Source: UBA12481 sp942493265 (lineage in GTDB: Bacteria; Bacteroidota; Bacteroidia; Bacteroidales; UBA12481). From it: 64,000 nt of DNA. How positions within the stretch are numbered: the stretch's first letter is position 1; each line of letters opens with the position of its first letter. Positions 42,294 through 51,694 of the stretch are shown in pieces. The stretch is taken from the NCBI GenBank assembly GCA_942493265.1, contig OW818688.1:3596001-3660000 (forward strand), in the 5' to 3' direction. The notes beneath the pieces are model-generated. The model worked only from the letters and a program-made list of their open reading frames with translations. It had not been told where the DNA came from and did no database searches. Made by a program: the position numbers and the translations under genes.

Positions 42294-43289
42294 ATGAAAT
42301 GGTTCATCCGGCTTCTGATTTTAGCCATTCCGGTTATCCTGCCAGGATGTTATACGGCCAGTTTGCTGGAATTGGACGGTCTTAAACCTTCAGAGATAAC
42401 CATTTCACCGGCTATTCAGTCTTTAACCGTTGTATCGAGGTGCGATCTCGACAGTGCCTACAAGGTATCGCTGGAAAATCTGGGAGAGGTAAGGGCATTG
42501 AAGCGCGACAGCCTCCTGGCCAAGCAGGTGGTGCTTGGTTGCTCCGACGCCCTGATCGAAAGTCCCCGTTACGATTTGTTCAATCCGGTTGTAAAACGGA
42601 CACTGAAGGATGAATTAAGCAACCCGCTGGCAAAAATTCCCTGGGATGTGGTCAGAATTGTTGCCGGGGATCCCCCGAAGGATGCTGTTTTATCGCTTGA
42701 ACGAGGAACCATTAATGACACCGTTAAGTATATTGTGACCGATGGGGGATGGCTGAATTATTTTCAATACAATGTTATCGTTAAAACATCCTGGCGCTTG
42801 TATCGTTTGGCCGACTTCCAGGCTAAGGATTTTTTCTTTGTTGATACCATCGCCTTTGATCTTGATTCTCCCGTAGATTTAGGGGGGACCGGAGAAAAAA
42901 AACTGGAATATATCAGAAGTGCCATGTATGAAGCAGGTGTTAAAACCGGCAGAAGGCTGGCACCCTGGTGGACAAACTTACAGCGGTATTATTTTGCACT
43001 TGGCAATTTCGATTTCATGACCGGATCCCAATATCTCAAAGATGGCAAATGGCGGGATGCAGCTGAAGCCTGGAGGCCATTCACCGAATCATCACGAAAG
43101 ATTATTGCAGCAAAAGCCTGTTTTAATATGTCGCTTACCTGCGAAATGGCCAATAACATCCCGGCGGCGCTCGACTGGCTCAATCAGTCGGAAAAGCAGG
43201 GAATGCACCAATTCTATGTCAAAGATTACCGGTCGAAACTGATGATCAGGAAAACCGAAGCGGAGAAACTGGATGAACAGATGAAGTAA
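42294..43289 (+). CDS. DUF6340-like lipoprotein, second copy
   Basis: The 331-residue protein has a lipobox signal (AIPVILPGC) and the same layout as its upstream neighbour: a beta-rich first part (PSEITISPAIQSLTVVSRCD) and a TPR-like helical end (GSQYLKDGKWRDAAEAWRPF, KACFNMSLTCEMANNIPAAL). The repeated KDGKW/KEGKW and NMA/NMS-x-CE patterns show the two are paralogues from an old duplication. Both are probably co-transcribed with the following M48 protease gene, which begins 21 bp later. Confidence 0.7.
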   Translation: MKWFIRLLILAIPVILPGCYTASLLELDGLKPSEITISPAIQSLTVVSRCDLDSAYKVSLENLGEVRALKRDSLLAKQVVLGCSDALIESPRYDLFNPVVKRTLKDELSNPLAKIPWDVVRIVAGDPPKDAVLSLERGTINDTVKYIVTDGGWLNYFQYNVIVKTSWRLYRLADFQAKDFFFVDTIAFDLDSPVDLGGTGEKKLEYIRSAMYEAGVKTGRRLAPWWTNLQRYYFALGNFDFMTGSQYLKDGKWRDAAEAWRPFTESSRKIIAAKACFNMSLTCEMANNIPAALDWLNQSEKQGMHQFYVKDYRSKLMIRKTEAEKLDEQMK

Positions 43290-43310
43290 TCAGCACCAGA
43301 CCAATCATTT

Positions 43311-44537
43311 ATGAATTATCTTTTTTTAGTTCTGATCATTCTGCTCAGTGTCGGTTTCCTATCTGACCTGGTTCTCGACTTCCTGAATCTGCATCACCTG
43401 AAGCCGGAACTTCCGGACTTGTTAAAGAACAAATATGACCCGGGAGTATATGGCAAGTCACAGCGCTACCTGAAGGAGCATACCCGGTTCGGAATTCTGG
43501 TTTCGATTTTTAGTTTTGCAGCCGTTTTGATTGTGCTGTTAACTGGAGGATTTGCCTGGCTGAATAATTTAGTTCTGTCGGTAACCGGCAATCCGGTTCT
43601 GGCAGCCTTGCTTTTTTTCGGTTTGCTCGGATTGGCAGCTGATCTTGCCGGCACGCCCTTTGAAATTTATTCCACTTTTGTGATAGAGGAAAAGTATGGA
43701 TTCAATAAAACAACCCCGCTAACCTTTTTTCTGGATAAGCTGAAAGCTTTACTGCTGGCGATCGTTATCGGTGCACCGCTGCTGGCACTGATCACCTGGA
43801 TTTATACGCTTACCGGAAACTGGTTCTGGATTTTGGCATGGGTAATAATTTCAGCATTCTCCATTCTGCTCAGCTTTTTTTATTCTACCCTGATTGTTCC
43901 GCTGTTCAATAAGCAGGAACCACTTGAAGCAGGGGATCTTCGCACGGCCATTGAGGAAATGAGCCGTGAGGCAGGATTTCAGTTGGCGAAGATTTTCGTG
44001 ATCAATGGTTCGAAAAGATCAGGTAAATCCAATGCTTACTTTGCTGGTTTTGGAGGCAATCGCAGGATCGTTTTGTACGATACTCTGATCAGCGATCTGA
44101 CCATCAGCGGGATACTTGCCGTTCTTGCACATGAGATCGGCCATTACAAGAAGAAACATATCATCCTGACCATGATTTTGTCGGTACTGCAAACGGGTTT
44201 GCTCCTGTTCCTTTTTTCTCTCGTTGCCGGCAATCCGGCTCTGGCAAATTCTTTGAATATTTCCCAGCCCGGGTTCCATATCAGTGTATTGGTTTTTGGG
44301 ATATTATTCAGTCCGGTTTCCATGTTAACAGGCTTATTGTTCAATTATATATCACGGAAATTCGAATATCAGGCAGATGCCTTCGCTTCAAATCTTGGAT
44401 ACAGTAAGGAGTTATCTGAAGCTTTGATTGATCTCTCAGAAAAGAATCTGGGGAACCTTACTCCTCATCCCGCTTATGTAATTGCGCATTATTCTCACCC
44501 GCCTCTGCTTCAGAGGCTCAAACATTTATTAGGATGA
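43311..44537 (+). CDS. M48-family (Ste24-like) membrane zinc protease
   Basis: The 408-residue protein is a full-length Ste24/CAAX-protease homologue with several membrane helices (LVLIILLSVGFLSDLVLDFL, LVSIFSFAAVLIVLLTG, ALLLAIVIGAPLLALITWIY, WILAWVIISAFSILLSFFY). The zinc motif is LAHEIGHYKKKH (HExxH) near residue 280 and the third ligand is the Glu of KFEYQADAFASNLG. NAYFAGFGGNRRIVLYDTL is typical of the family. In bacteria such proteases take part in membrane-protein quality control. Its stop overlaps the cinA start (ATGA). Confidence 0.92.
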   Translation: MNYLFLVLIILLSVGFLSDLVLDFLNLHHLKPELPDLLKNKYDPGVYGKSQRYLKEHTRFGILVSIFSFAAVLIVLLTGGFAWLNNLVLSVTGNPVLAALLFFGLLGLAADLAGTPFEIYSTFVIEEKYGFNKTTPLTFFLDKLKALLLAIVIGAPLLALITWIYTLTGNWFWILAWVIISAFSILLSFFYSTLIVPLFNKQEPLEAGDLRTAIEEMSREAGFQLAKIFVINGSKRSGKSNAYFAGFGGNRRIVLYDTLISDLTISGILAVLAHEIGHYKKKHIILTMILSVLQTGLLLFLFSLVAGNPALANSLNISQPGFHISVLVFGILFSPVSMLTGLLFNYISRKFEYQADAFASNLGYSKELSEALIDLSEKNLGNLTPHPAYVIAHYSHPPLLQRLKHLLG

Positions 44538-45793
44538 ACCCGGTAGCAGAGATTATTACGATAGGAGATGAAATTCTGATCGGTCAAACCATTGACACGA
44601 ATTCAGCCTGGATCGGAGAACAAATGTCGATGACCGGCATACCTGTAAAAAGAATTATTTCTATTTCAGATAGTCCGGATGAGATACGGTCGGCACTGTC
44701 GGATTCCCTGAACCGTGCTGATGTAGTTCTGATGACCGGCGGACTCGGTCCGACGAATGACGATCGGACCAAGTTGGTTCTGGCTGATTTTTTTCATTCT
44801 GAACTTGTTGAAGATAAAACGGTTCTGGAGGATGTTATCCAGCTGTTAAAGGCCAGGAATGTTCCTGTTTCATCACTTAACCGGGCGCAGGCTTTAGTGC
44901 CTCATAATTGCAGGGTGATCCGGAATCCGCAGGGTACCGCCCCGGGTATGTGGTTCGACTGGAATGGCAAAGTTGTGGTTTCCATGCCGGGTGTCCCCTA
45001 TGAAATGATTGCGATCATGGAGAATGCTGTTTTATCCATGCTTTCGGATCATTTCGAAACGCCGGTAATATTGCACAAAACCATTATGACCACAGGAGTT
45101 GCAGAGTCAAAACTGGCGTCCATGCTGACTGAATGGGAAAAGGCGATTCCCGGAAACTTTTCGCTTGCTTACCTGCCATCACCGGGCATGGTTAAATTAA
45201 GAATCAGCGGAACCGGTAAAAACAAGTCAGGTCTGGAAAAGGAGCTTTCTGCACTGACGGAGTCTCTGGTAGCTGTGGTGAAAGAATTCCATTTTGGTTA
45301 CGATAATGAGACGATGGAAGCGGCGATTGCCAGCCTTTTGAAGGAGAAACACCGTTCAGTTTCTACTGCTGAGAGCTGTACGGGCGGAAATATTGCCAAA
45401 CTGATCACCAGGATACCCGGAAGTTCCGCATGGTTTAAAGGCAGCATTGTGGCATATGCCAATGAAATCAAGTCGAAATATCTGGATGTGCCGCAGGAAA
45501 TGCTCGAAAAGTATGGCGCGGTGAGTCAGCAGGTGGTGGAACAAATGGCAAAAAGCTGCCTTTTTCTTTTTGAAACTGATTATTCTGTCGCTACTTCTGG
45601 CATCGCCGGTCCCGATGGAGGAACAATTTCCAAGCCGGTTGGCACGGTATGGATCGCAATTGCGAGCCGTTCGGGCGTTTGGTCGCAGTGCTTTCAATTT
45701 GGGGAACACCGTGAGCGTAATGTAGTTAAGGGATCTCTGGCAGCATTAAATATGTTACGGATTGAGGTTATGAAAGAAACAACAACCTTGTAA
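44534..45793 (+). CDS. cinA: CinA-family protein (NMN deamidase / MoCF-like domain)
   Basis: The 419-residue protein has the CinA layout. Residues 1-170 are the MoaB/MogA-like (COG1058) domain: EIITIGDEILIGQTIDTNSA, MTGGLGPTNDDRTK, GTAPGMWFDWNGK. Residues about 255-415 are the CinA C-terminal amidase domain: SVSTAESCTGGNIAKLITRI, SGIAGPDGGTISKPVGTVWI. The family acts in nucleotide salvage as NMN deamidase and/or ADP-ribose pyrophosphatase. It is translationally coupled to the M48 protease by a 4-bp overlap. Confidence 0.93.
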   Translation: MNPVAEIITIGDEILIGQTIDTNSAWIGEQMSMTGIPVKRIISISDSPDEIRSALSDSLNRADVVLMTGGLGPTNDDRTKLVLADFFHSELVEDKTVLEDVIQLLKARNVPVSSLNRAQALVPHNCRVIRNPQGTAPGMWFDWNGKVVVSMPGVPYEMIAIMENAVLSMLSDHFETPVILHKTIMTTGVAESKLASMLTEWEKAIPGNFSLAYLPSPGMVKLRISGTGKNKSGLEKELSALTESLVAVVKEFHFGYDNETMEAAIASLLKEKHRSVSTAESCTGGNIAKLITRIPGSSAWFKGSIVAYANEIKSKYLDVPQEMLEKYGAVSQQVVEQMAKSCLFLFETDYSVATSGIAGPDGGTISKPVGTVWIAIASRSGVWSQCFQFGEHRERNVVKGSLAALNMLRIEVMKETTTL

Positions 45794-45849
45794 TTCTTCT
45801 TTAAACACCGGATGGTTAATAAGATCAGCCCTTTTTTTTATGGAATCGC

Positions 45850-45880
45850 TTGAATATTTGAATAAAAATGCCGTAATTTG
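45850..45880 (+). promoter_or_regulatory. Possible promoter of rpmB operon
   Basis: TTG (45850-45852), 21 bp, then TAATTTG (45874-45880), close to the Bacteroidota TTG-N19-21-TAnnTTTG promoter but one base short in the -7 box. It lies 20 bp before the rpmB start. Confidence 0.4.
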
Positions 45881-45900
45881 CGATCCAAAATTCAAAGAGC

Positions 45901-46143
45901 ATGTCGAAGATGTGTCAGATTACCGGTAAAAAAATGATGGTGGGCAACCATGTGTCCCACTCTAACCGGAGAGTGAAGAGGCGTTTTTATCCGAATCTGT
46001 TTACCCGGAAGTTTTGGCTGCCGGAAGAAAACAGATGGGTGATATTGAAAGTGTCGGCCAATGGTATTCGTACTATAACCAAGAATGGTTTGGCAGCTAG
46101 TCTCAAAAAAGCCAAAGATCAAGGTTTGATCACCAAATTTTAA
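45901..46143 (+). CDS. rpmB: 50S ribosomal protein L28
   Basis: The 80-residue protein starts MSKMCQITGKKMMVGNHVSH and continues SNRRVKRRFYPNL and VSANGIRTITKNG, the standard L28 pattern with a bacteroidal N-terminal variant. It is the first gene of the conserved rpmB-rpmG-DUF4295 set, with a 15-bp gap to rpmG. Confidence 0.97.
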   Translation: MSKMCQITGKKMMVGNHVSHSNRRVKRRFYPNLFTRKFWLPEENRWVILKVSANGIRTITKNGLAASLKKAKDQGLITKF

Positions 46144-46158
46144 GAGGAGTAGTTTCAA

Positions 46159-46347
46159 ATGGGAAAAAAAGCAAAAGGCAATCGGATTCAGGTGATCCTC
46201 GAATGCACTGAGCATAAAACCTCAGGCCAGCCAGGTACTTCGCGTTACATAACCACCAAGAACCGGAAAAATACCCCGGATCGCATGGAGTTCCGCAAGT
46301 ACAATCCAATTCTTCAGAAAGTAACCGTTCACCGGGAAATTAAATAG
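46159..46347 (+). CDS. rpmG: 50S ribosomal protein L33
   Basis: The 62-residue protein starts MGKKAKGNRIQVILECTEHK and ends with FRKYNPILQKVTVHREIK, conserved for L33. It has only one cysteine (LEC), so it is the zinc-free type that lacks the CxxC pairs. An RBS-like GAGGAG lies about 10 bp before the start. Confidence 0.97.
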   Translation: MGKKAKGNRIQVILECTEHKTSGQPGTSRYITTKNRKNTPDRMEFRKYNPILQKVTVHREIK

Positions 46348-46355
46348 TATAGAAA

Positions 46356-46511
46356 ATGGCAAAGAAAGTTATTGCAACCATACAAACCGGCAAAGGAAGA
46401 CACTATGCCAAGGTTATAAAAATGGTGAAGTCACCGAAATCCGGAGCCTATACCTTTAAGGAAGAAATGGTTCATAATGACCTCGTTAAAGATTATCTTA
46501 ACGAAAAGTAA
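46356..46511 (+). CDS. DUF4295 protein
   Basis: The 51-residue, basic protein reads MAKKVIATIQTGKGRHYAKV at its start and ends LVKDYLNEK. It is the DUF4295 protein that follows rpmB-rpmG in Bacteroidota and is probably ribosome-associated, since it is small, basic and always in this place; its exact role is unknown. It begins 8 bp after the rpmG stop. Confidence 0.9.
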   Translation: MAKKVIATIQTGKGRHYAKVIKMVKSPKSGAYTFKEEMVHNDLVKDYLNEK

Positions 46512-46536
46512 ACAGAATTTTCTGTTCAAATTTATA

Positions 46537-46580
46537 GGGGCTTTCATCACCACAAGTGAAGAAAGCTCTTTTTATTTTTT
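46537..46580 (+). terminator. Intrinsic terminator after rpmB-rpmG-DUF4295
   Basis: GGGGCTTTC (46537-46545) pairs with GAAAGCTCT (46561-46569) including two G-U pairs; inside, TCAC (46547-46550) pairs with GTGA (46556-46559). A T-rich run continues to 46580. ftsY starts 16 bp later, so it probably has its own promoter or receives readthrough. Confidence 0.7.
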
Positions 46581-46596
46581 ATAAGCTGATTCCTTT

Positions 46597-47559
46597 ATGG
46601 GCATATTCAGTTGGTTTTCGGCAGACAAAAAGAAGAACCTTGATGAGGGCCTGGCCCAAACAAAAGAGAGCGTTCTTAAGAAACTGACACGCGTTATCGC
46701 CGGCAAAAGCAAGGTGGATGACGAAGTGCTGGATAACCTCGAGGAGGTGCTTATTTCATCTGATGTCGGGGTTACCACCACAGTCAGGATTATCGAGCGG
46801 ATTCAGCAACGTGCTGCGCGCGATAAATATATGGGCACAGGCGAACTCAACCGGATTCTGAAGGAGGAAATCGGTGCATTGCTTTCGGAAAATAATACCG
46901 GGGATCAGGATGACCTACCTTTTCCCGTAACCGGCGGACCCTATGTGATCATGGTGGTAGGTGTGAACGGCGTAGGTAAAACAACAACCATCGGAAAACT
47001 TGCGCATCAGTACAAGACCCGCGGGAAAAGGGTTTTACTGGGTGCTGCCGATACTTTCCGTGCCGCCGCTATCGAACAGCTTGAAATCTGGGCGCAACGT
47101 GCCGGTGTTCCGCTGATCAAACAGAAAATGGGAGCCGATCCGGCTTCTGTTGCCTATGATACCCTGCGCTCAGCAGTTGCACAACAATCTGAAGTGGTAA
47201 TTATTGATACCGCCGGCCGGCTTCACAACAAAATCAACCTCATGAACGAACTGTCGAAAATTCGCAGCGTCATGAAAAAGGTGATCCCCGATGCTCCTCA
47301 TGAGGTATTGCTGGTTCTCGACGGATCAACCGGACAGAACGCTTTCGAGCAGGCACGGCAGTTTACAGCTGCTACCGAAGTAACCGCCCTCGCCCTTACC
47401 AAGCTAGATGGCACCGCCAAAGGTGGTGTGGTAATCGGTATCAGCGATCAATTCAAAATTCCGGTCAGATATATCGGGATCGGAGAGAAAATTGAAGACC
47501 TCCAGGTTTTTAATAAAACAGCATTTATTGATTCCCTCTTTGGCCCGGATGATAATTAA
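46597..47559 (+). CDS. ftsY: Signal recognition particle receptor FtsY
   Basis: The 320-residue protein is FtsY with a short N-terminal tail (MGIFSWFSADKKKN) rather than a long acidic A domain. The N domain is followed by the SRP GTPase: MVVGVNGVGKTTTIGKLAHQ (G1), GAADTFRAAAIEQLEIWA, VIIDTAGRLHNKINLM (G3), ALTKLDGTAKGGV (G4) and FKIPVRYIGIGEK. It docks signal-recognition-particle/ribosome complexes to the translocon at the inner membrane. Confidence 0.96.
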   Translation: MGIFSWFSADKKKNLDEGLAQTKESVLKKLTRVIAGKSKVDDEVLDNLEEVLISSDVGVTTTVRIIERIQQRAARDKYMGTGELNRILKEEIGALLSENNTGDQDDLPFPVTGGPYVIMVVGVNGVGKTTTIGKLAHQYKTRGKRVLLGAADTFRAAAIEQLEIWAQRAGVPLIKQKMGADPASVAYDTLRSAVAQQSEVVIIDTAGRLHNKINLMNELSKIRSVMKKVIPDAPHEVLLVLDGSTGQNAFEQARQFTAATEVTALALTKLDGTAKGGVVIGISDQFKIPVRYIGIGEKIEDLQVFNKTAFIDSLFGPDDN

Positions 47560-47597
47560 ACCCAGATCATTACAGGAACCCTATAATAAAATAGCCC

Positions 47598-48893
47598 GTG
47601 CGTGTTGATATCATAAATCTTGGCTGTTCCAAGAACCTCGTGGATTCTGAAAAATTGCTGAGCCAGCTACGCGCCCAGGGTATCAAAACCAGGCTCGATC
47701 CTGACCGGGTGAATGCTGATGTTCTGGTTATCAATACCTGCGGATTTATTCTTGATGCCAAGGAAGAGTCAGTCAATACCATTCTCGAGGCGATCGAGGC
47801 TAAGAAGAATGGTCAGATCAGCAAGATTTTTGCAATGGGCTGCCTGATACAGCGATACAGGAACGAATTGGAGCCCGAAATGCCCGAAGTTGATGCCTGG
47901 TTCGGCGTTGAACAGATACCCGAAATTGTTACCACCCTCAATCTTTCATTCAATCCTGAAATTCTCAATCAACGAGTTTCCTCCACACCTCCGCACTATG
48001 CCTACCTGAAGGTGTCAGAAGGATGCAGCCGGAAATGTTCTTTCTGTGCCATCCCAGATATCCGCGGTAAACATGTTTCCCGTAAAATGGATGACATCCT
48101 GGAGGAAGCATCTTTTCTGGCAAAAAAAGGGGTTAAGGAGCTGCTGCTGATTGCACAGGATCTTTCCTATTATGGTCGCGATTTATACCGGAAAAGTATG
48201 CTCGTTCCGCTTCTGGAAAGCCTGTCAGCAATTGACGGAATTTCATGGATCAGGCTGCATTATGCCTATCCTGAAAGTTTTCCGGCCGGGTTGCTCGACC
48301 TCATGAAGGCGAACGACAAAATCTGCAATTATCTTGATATTCCGTTTCAACATATCAGCGACAGCCAGCTCAGGATGATGAACCGGGGATACAGCAAGGA
48401 GGATACCTATAAGCTGATCCGTGAGATCCGCGAAAAAATGCCGGATGCTGCCATTCGTACTACTCTGATCGTTGGACATCCCGGTGAATCTGAAGAAGAT
48501 TTCCTGGAACTGATGGATTTTGTTTCCGCTGCCCGGTTTGAACGCCTCGGCGTTTTTACCTACTCACCGGAGGAGGGTACCCGCTCAGGTGATCTTTTTC
48601 CCGACGATGTTCAGGAAGAAGTCAAGCAGGAAAGATACTCGCGGATCATGGAATTGCAGCAGCAGATTTCCGCCGAGCTGAACCAGTCACGTGTGGGTCA
48701 GGAACTTGAGGTCATCATCGACCGTATCGACGGTGAATTTTATGTTGGCCGTTCGCGTTATGATTCGCCCGAAGTTGATCAGGAAATACTCATCCCAATA
48801 TCCGCAGGAAAAATTCATCCTGGTGATTTTCATCAGGTTATTATCACCAAAGCAGAAGATTACGATCTTTACGGTAATCTTATCCTACCTTGA
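47598..48893 (+). CDS. rimO: Ribosomal protein S12 methylthiotransferase
   Basis: The 431-residue radical-SAM enzyme adds a methylthio group to an aspartate of S12. The N-terminal domain has NLGCSKNLVDSEKLLSQL and VINTCGFILDAKEESV with cluster cysteines, and MGCLIQRYRNEL. The radical-SAM motif is SEGCSRKCSFCAIPDIRGKH (CxxxCxxC). A TRAM-type C-terminal domain follows. The start is GTG 47598, which puts VDIINLGC at the beginning as in homologues; no nearer ATG fits. Confidence 0.95.
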   Translation: MRVDIINLGCSKNLVDSEKLLSQLRAQGIKTRLDPDRVNADVLVINTCGFILDAKEESVNTILEAIEAKKNGQISKIFAMGCLIQRYRNELEPEMPEVDAWFGVEQIPEIVTTLNLSFNPEILNQRVSSTPPHYAYLKVSEGCSRKCSFCAIPDIRGKHVSRKMDDILEEASFLAKKGVKELLLIAQDLSYYGRDLYRKSMLVPLLESLSAIDGISWIRLHYAYPESFPAGLLDLMKANDKICNYLDIPFQHISDSQLRMMNRGYSKEDTYKLIREIREKMPDAAIRTTLIVGHPGESEEDFLELMDFVSAARFERLGVFTYSPEEGTRSGDLFPDDVQEEVKQERYSRIMELQQQISAELNQSRVGQELEVIIDRIDGEFYVGRSRYDSPEVDQEILIPISAGKIHPGDFHQVIITKAEDYDLYGNLILP

Positions 48894-48909
48894 TCAATAA
48901 ATTCTGATC

Positions 48910-49323
48910 ATGTTTACATGTGATATCACTCAACGTATCCGTTATGGCGAAACCGACCAGATGGGATATGTATATTATGGCCGGTATGCGGAGTTCTACG
49001 AAATAGGACGAACTGAATTAATCCGTTTACTGGGGATGACCTACCGGGATCTGGAATCCCGTGGTATCATGCTTCCGGTGGTTAAAATGGTAGCAAAGTA
49101 TTATAAACCGGTTGGGTATGATGAACTGATTACCATCCGGACAATTTTGCACAGCTTGCCGACCGCAAAGATCACTTTCCATTATGAGATCCTTAACGAA
49201 GCAGGCGAACTGATCAATGAGGCGGAATGCCAGCTTGTTTTTACCGATTCGGTCAGCAGGAAGCCGGTTCGACCGCCAAAAGATTTACTGGCAGCACTTG
49301 AACCTTACTTTGTAAAATCATGA
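48910..49323 (+). CDS. Acyl-CoA thioesterase, YbgC/FadM hotdog family
   Basis: The 137-residue hotdog-fold protein contains IRYGETDQMGYVYYGRYAEF, the conserved catalytic Asp region of the 4-hydroxybenzoyl-CoA thioesterase type, followed by GMTYRDLESRGIMLPV and a KYYKPVGYDELI strand. It should cleave small acyl-CoA or acyl-ACP thioesters. Its stop overlaps the TonB receptor start by 4 bp (ATGA). Confidence 0.85.
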   Translation: MFTCDITQRIRYGETDQMGYVYYGRYAEFYEIGRTELIRLLGMTYRDLESRGIMLPVVKMVAKYYKPVGYDELITIRTILHSLPTAKITFHYEILNEAGELINEAECQLVFTDSVSRKPVRPPKDLLAALEPYFVKS

Positions 49324-51692
49324 AAAAGATTGCAATCTCAACTTTTCTGATAATCTTTTCGTTAGCAACATTCGCTCAGAAATATACCATCAGGGGAACC
49401 ATCGAAGATAACCTGACCGGTGAAAAACTGATCAGTGCCAATGTTTATGATGCTACAACTCTGAAAGGGATAACTTCCAATGCATTCGGCTTTTATAGCC
49501 TCACGCTTCCTGCCGGCAGCATCAATCTTACAGTTTCGTATATCGGTTACCAAACGGTGGTTCTCGATATCAACCTTCGCAAAGATACCCTGATTAATAT
49601 CAGGCTGTCACCGGTGATCAGTCTGGATGAGGTGGTAATCTCCGCACAAAAGGCGAAATCGGCTGTTTTAAGCACCCAGATGAGCATGACCGAACTTAGT
49701 GCCAAAGCAATCAAGAGTTTACCGATGCTGCTGGGTGAAGTGGATGTTTTAAAAGCTCTTCAGCTCCTTCCGGGTGTAAAAGGCGGCAATGAAGGTACCA
49801 GTGGAATCTATGTCAGAGGCGGGGGACCGGATCAGAACCTGATACTCCTCGATGGAGTGCCGGTGTACAATGCCAATCATCTGTTCGGTTTCTTTTCAGT
49901 TTTCAATCCGGATGCCATTCAGAGTGTCAAGCTTATCACAGGCGGTTTTCCGGCACGCTATGGTGGCCGTTTGTCATCCGTACTGGATATCCGGATGCGC
50001 GACGGCAATAACAAGAAATTCAGCGCAGAAGGCAGTGTCGGAATCATTGCCAGCAAACTCACCCTTGAAGGACCTATCATCAAGGATAAAACATCATTTA
50101 TTGTTTCCGCCCGGCGCACCTACATTGATGTGCTTGCACAGCCACTGATCAAATTGCAGTCAATGGGCGATAACAATGATATCAATGCCGGATATTATTT
50201 TTATGATCTCAATGCCAAGGTCAACCACAAATTTTCAGATAAAAGCAGGTTGTTCCTGAGTGCCTATTCGGGTAAGGATAAGGCCTATTTCCGAACTGTA
50301 GACAAAGGGAATTACCAGGGACAAAATTATCGGTCGGAGGCTGATGCCGGACTTGGCTGGGGCAACCTGACCTCAGCGGTTCGCTGGAATTACGTGATCA
50401 CTCCCAAGTTGTTCAGCAATACTACTATAACCTACAGCCGGTATAATTTCAGTACCTCCATGCTGGATCAGCAGGAAAACAACGATACACTCCAAAGCAA
50501 GTTCGAGTATGTATATGATTCAGGAATCATTGACTGGGCTGGGAAAATCGATTTTGAATACCTGCCCGATCCAAATCATACCATCCGGTTCGGCTATAAT
50601 CAGATTTATCACACATTCAAACCGGGGGTCAGCGTTTTATCGGTTGAAAGCGATGGAATGGGAGTGGATACCACCTTCGGAAATAAAAATATATACGCTC
50701 ACGAAGGGGCTCTGTTTGTGGAAGATGACTGGAGCATTTCAACCCGTTTAAAAGTTAATGCCGGCCTGCATTTTTCGGGCTTTAAAGTGCTCGACTCGGT
50801 TTATACGTCGCTGCAACCCAGAATTTCAGCCAGATTCCTGGTTAATGAGAAGGTTTCGGTCAAGGCCGCTTTTACTACAATGAATCAGTATATTCATCTC
50901 CTGACCAACTCCACTATTGGCTTGCCAACCGATTTATGGCTCCCGGCAACGGAAAAAATAAAACCGGAAAGCGCCATGCAGTATGCACTGGGAGTGGTTT
51001 ATGAACCTGCTGACGGCATCGAAATTAGTGTGGAAGGTTACTATAAATCAATGAAAAACCTGATTGAATATAAGGAAGGTGCGAGCTTCTTCTCTTTTTC
51101 CGATGACTGGCAGGATAAGATTGAAACAGGGGAGGGAAGGGCTTATGGAGTGGAAGTGCTGGCCCGAAAGCAGATGGGAAATACTTCAGGATGGATCGGT
51201 TACACTCTTTCCTGGAGTGAACGGAAATTTGAAAATATAAGCTTCGGAAAGTGGTTCCCTTACCGCTATGATCGTCGTCATGATATTTCATTTGTGCTGA
51301 CTCAAAAAATTAGTAATAACATCGATTTGGGAGTAACCTGGGTTTATGGTACCGGCAATGCCGTTACACTTCCACTTGAGAAGTATGCATCGATGGGGAG
51401 CATGTGGTCCGATTACCGGTATTTTAACGGGATTGAGGCTTTTGAAAACCGTAATTCTTACCGGATGCCGGCATATCACAGGCTCGACATCGGAATAAAT
51501 TTCAGAAAAGAAAAGAAATGGGGTGAGCGGGTTTGGTCGATCGGGGCATACAATGTTTATAACCGCAAGAATGCATTCTATCTTCAGTTCGATCAGATAT
51601 ATATGCCAAACGGAACTTCTCAAACCGTACTTAAACAGTACTCCCTGTTTCCAATCATCCCTTCCATCAGTTACAGCTTTAAGATCCGATAG
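49320..51692 (+). CDS. TonB-dependent outer-membrane receptor with carboxypeptidase-like domain
   Basis: The 790-residue protein has a signal peptide (ending TFAQ), an N-terminal carboxypeptidase-regulatory-like beta domain (TIRGTIEDNLTGEKLISANV ... YIGYQTVVLDINL), a plug with VDVLKALQLLPGVKGGNEGT and GIYVRGGGPDQNLILLDGVP, and a C-terminal barrel ending FPIIPSISYSFKIR. It lacks a SusC-like partner SusD; its partner is the DUF4249 lipoprotein that starts 2 bp later, an established pairing. The substrate is unknown; the next genes are an ECF sigma factor and a probable anti-sigma factor. Confidence 0.9.
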   Translation: MKKIAISTFLIIFSLATFAQKYTIRGTIEDNLTGEKLISANVYDATTLKGITSNAFGFYSLTLPAGSINLTVSYIGYQTVVLDINLRKDTLINIRLSPVISLDEVVISAQKAKSAVLSTQMSMTELSAKAIKSLPMLLGEVDVLKALQLLPGVKGGNEGTSGIYVRGGGPDQNLILLDGVPVYNANHLFGFFSVFNPDAIQSVKLITGGFPARYGGRLSSVLDIRMRDGNNKKFSAEGSVGIIASKLTLEGPIIKDKTSFIVSARRTYIDVLAQPLIKLQSMGDNNDINAGYYFYDLNAKVNHKFSDKSRLFLSAYSGKDKAYFRTVDKGNYQGQNYRSEADAGLGWGNLTSAVRWNYVITPKLFSNTTITYSRYNFSTSMLDQQENNDTLQSKFEYVYDSGIIDWAGKIDFEYLPDPNHTIRFGYNQIYHTFKPGVSVLSVESDGMGVDTTFGNKNIYAHEGALFVEDDWSISTRLKVNAGLHFSGFKVLDSVYTSLQPRISARFLVNEKVSVKAAFTTMNQYIHLLTNSTIGLPTDLWLPATEKIKPESAMQYALGVVYEPADGIEISVEGYYKSMKNLIEYKEGASFFSFSDDWQDKIETGEGRAYGVEVLARKQMGNTSGWIGYTLSWSERKFENISFGKWFPYRYDRRHDISFVLTQKISNNIDLGVTWVYGTGNAVTLPLEKYASMGSMWSDYRYFNGIEAFENRNSYRMPAYHRLDIGINFRKEKKWGERVWSIGAYNVYNRKNAFYLQFDQIYMPNGTSQTVLKQYSLFPIIPSISYSFKIR

Positions 51693-51694
51693 CC

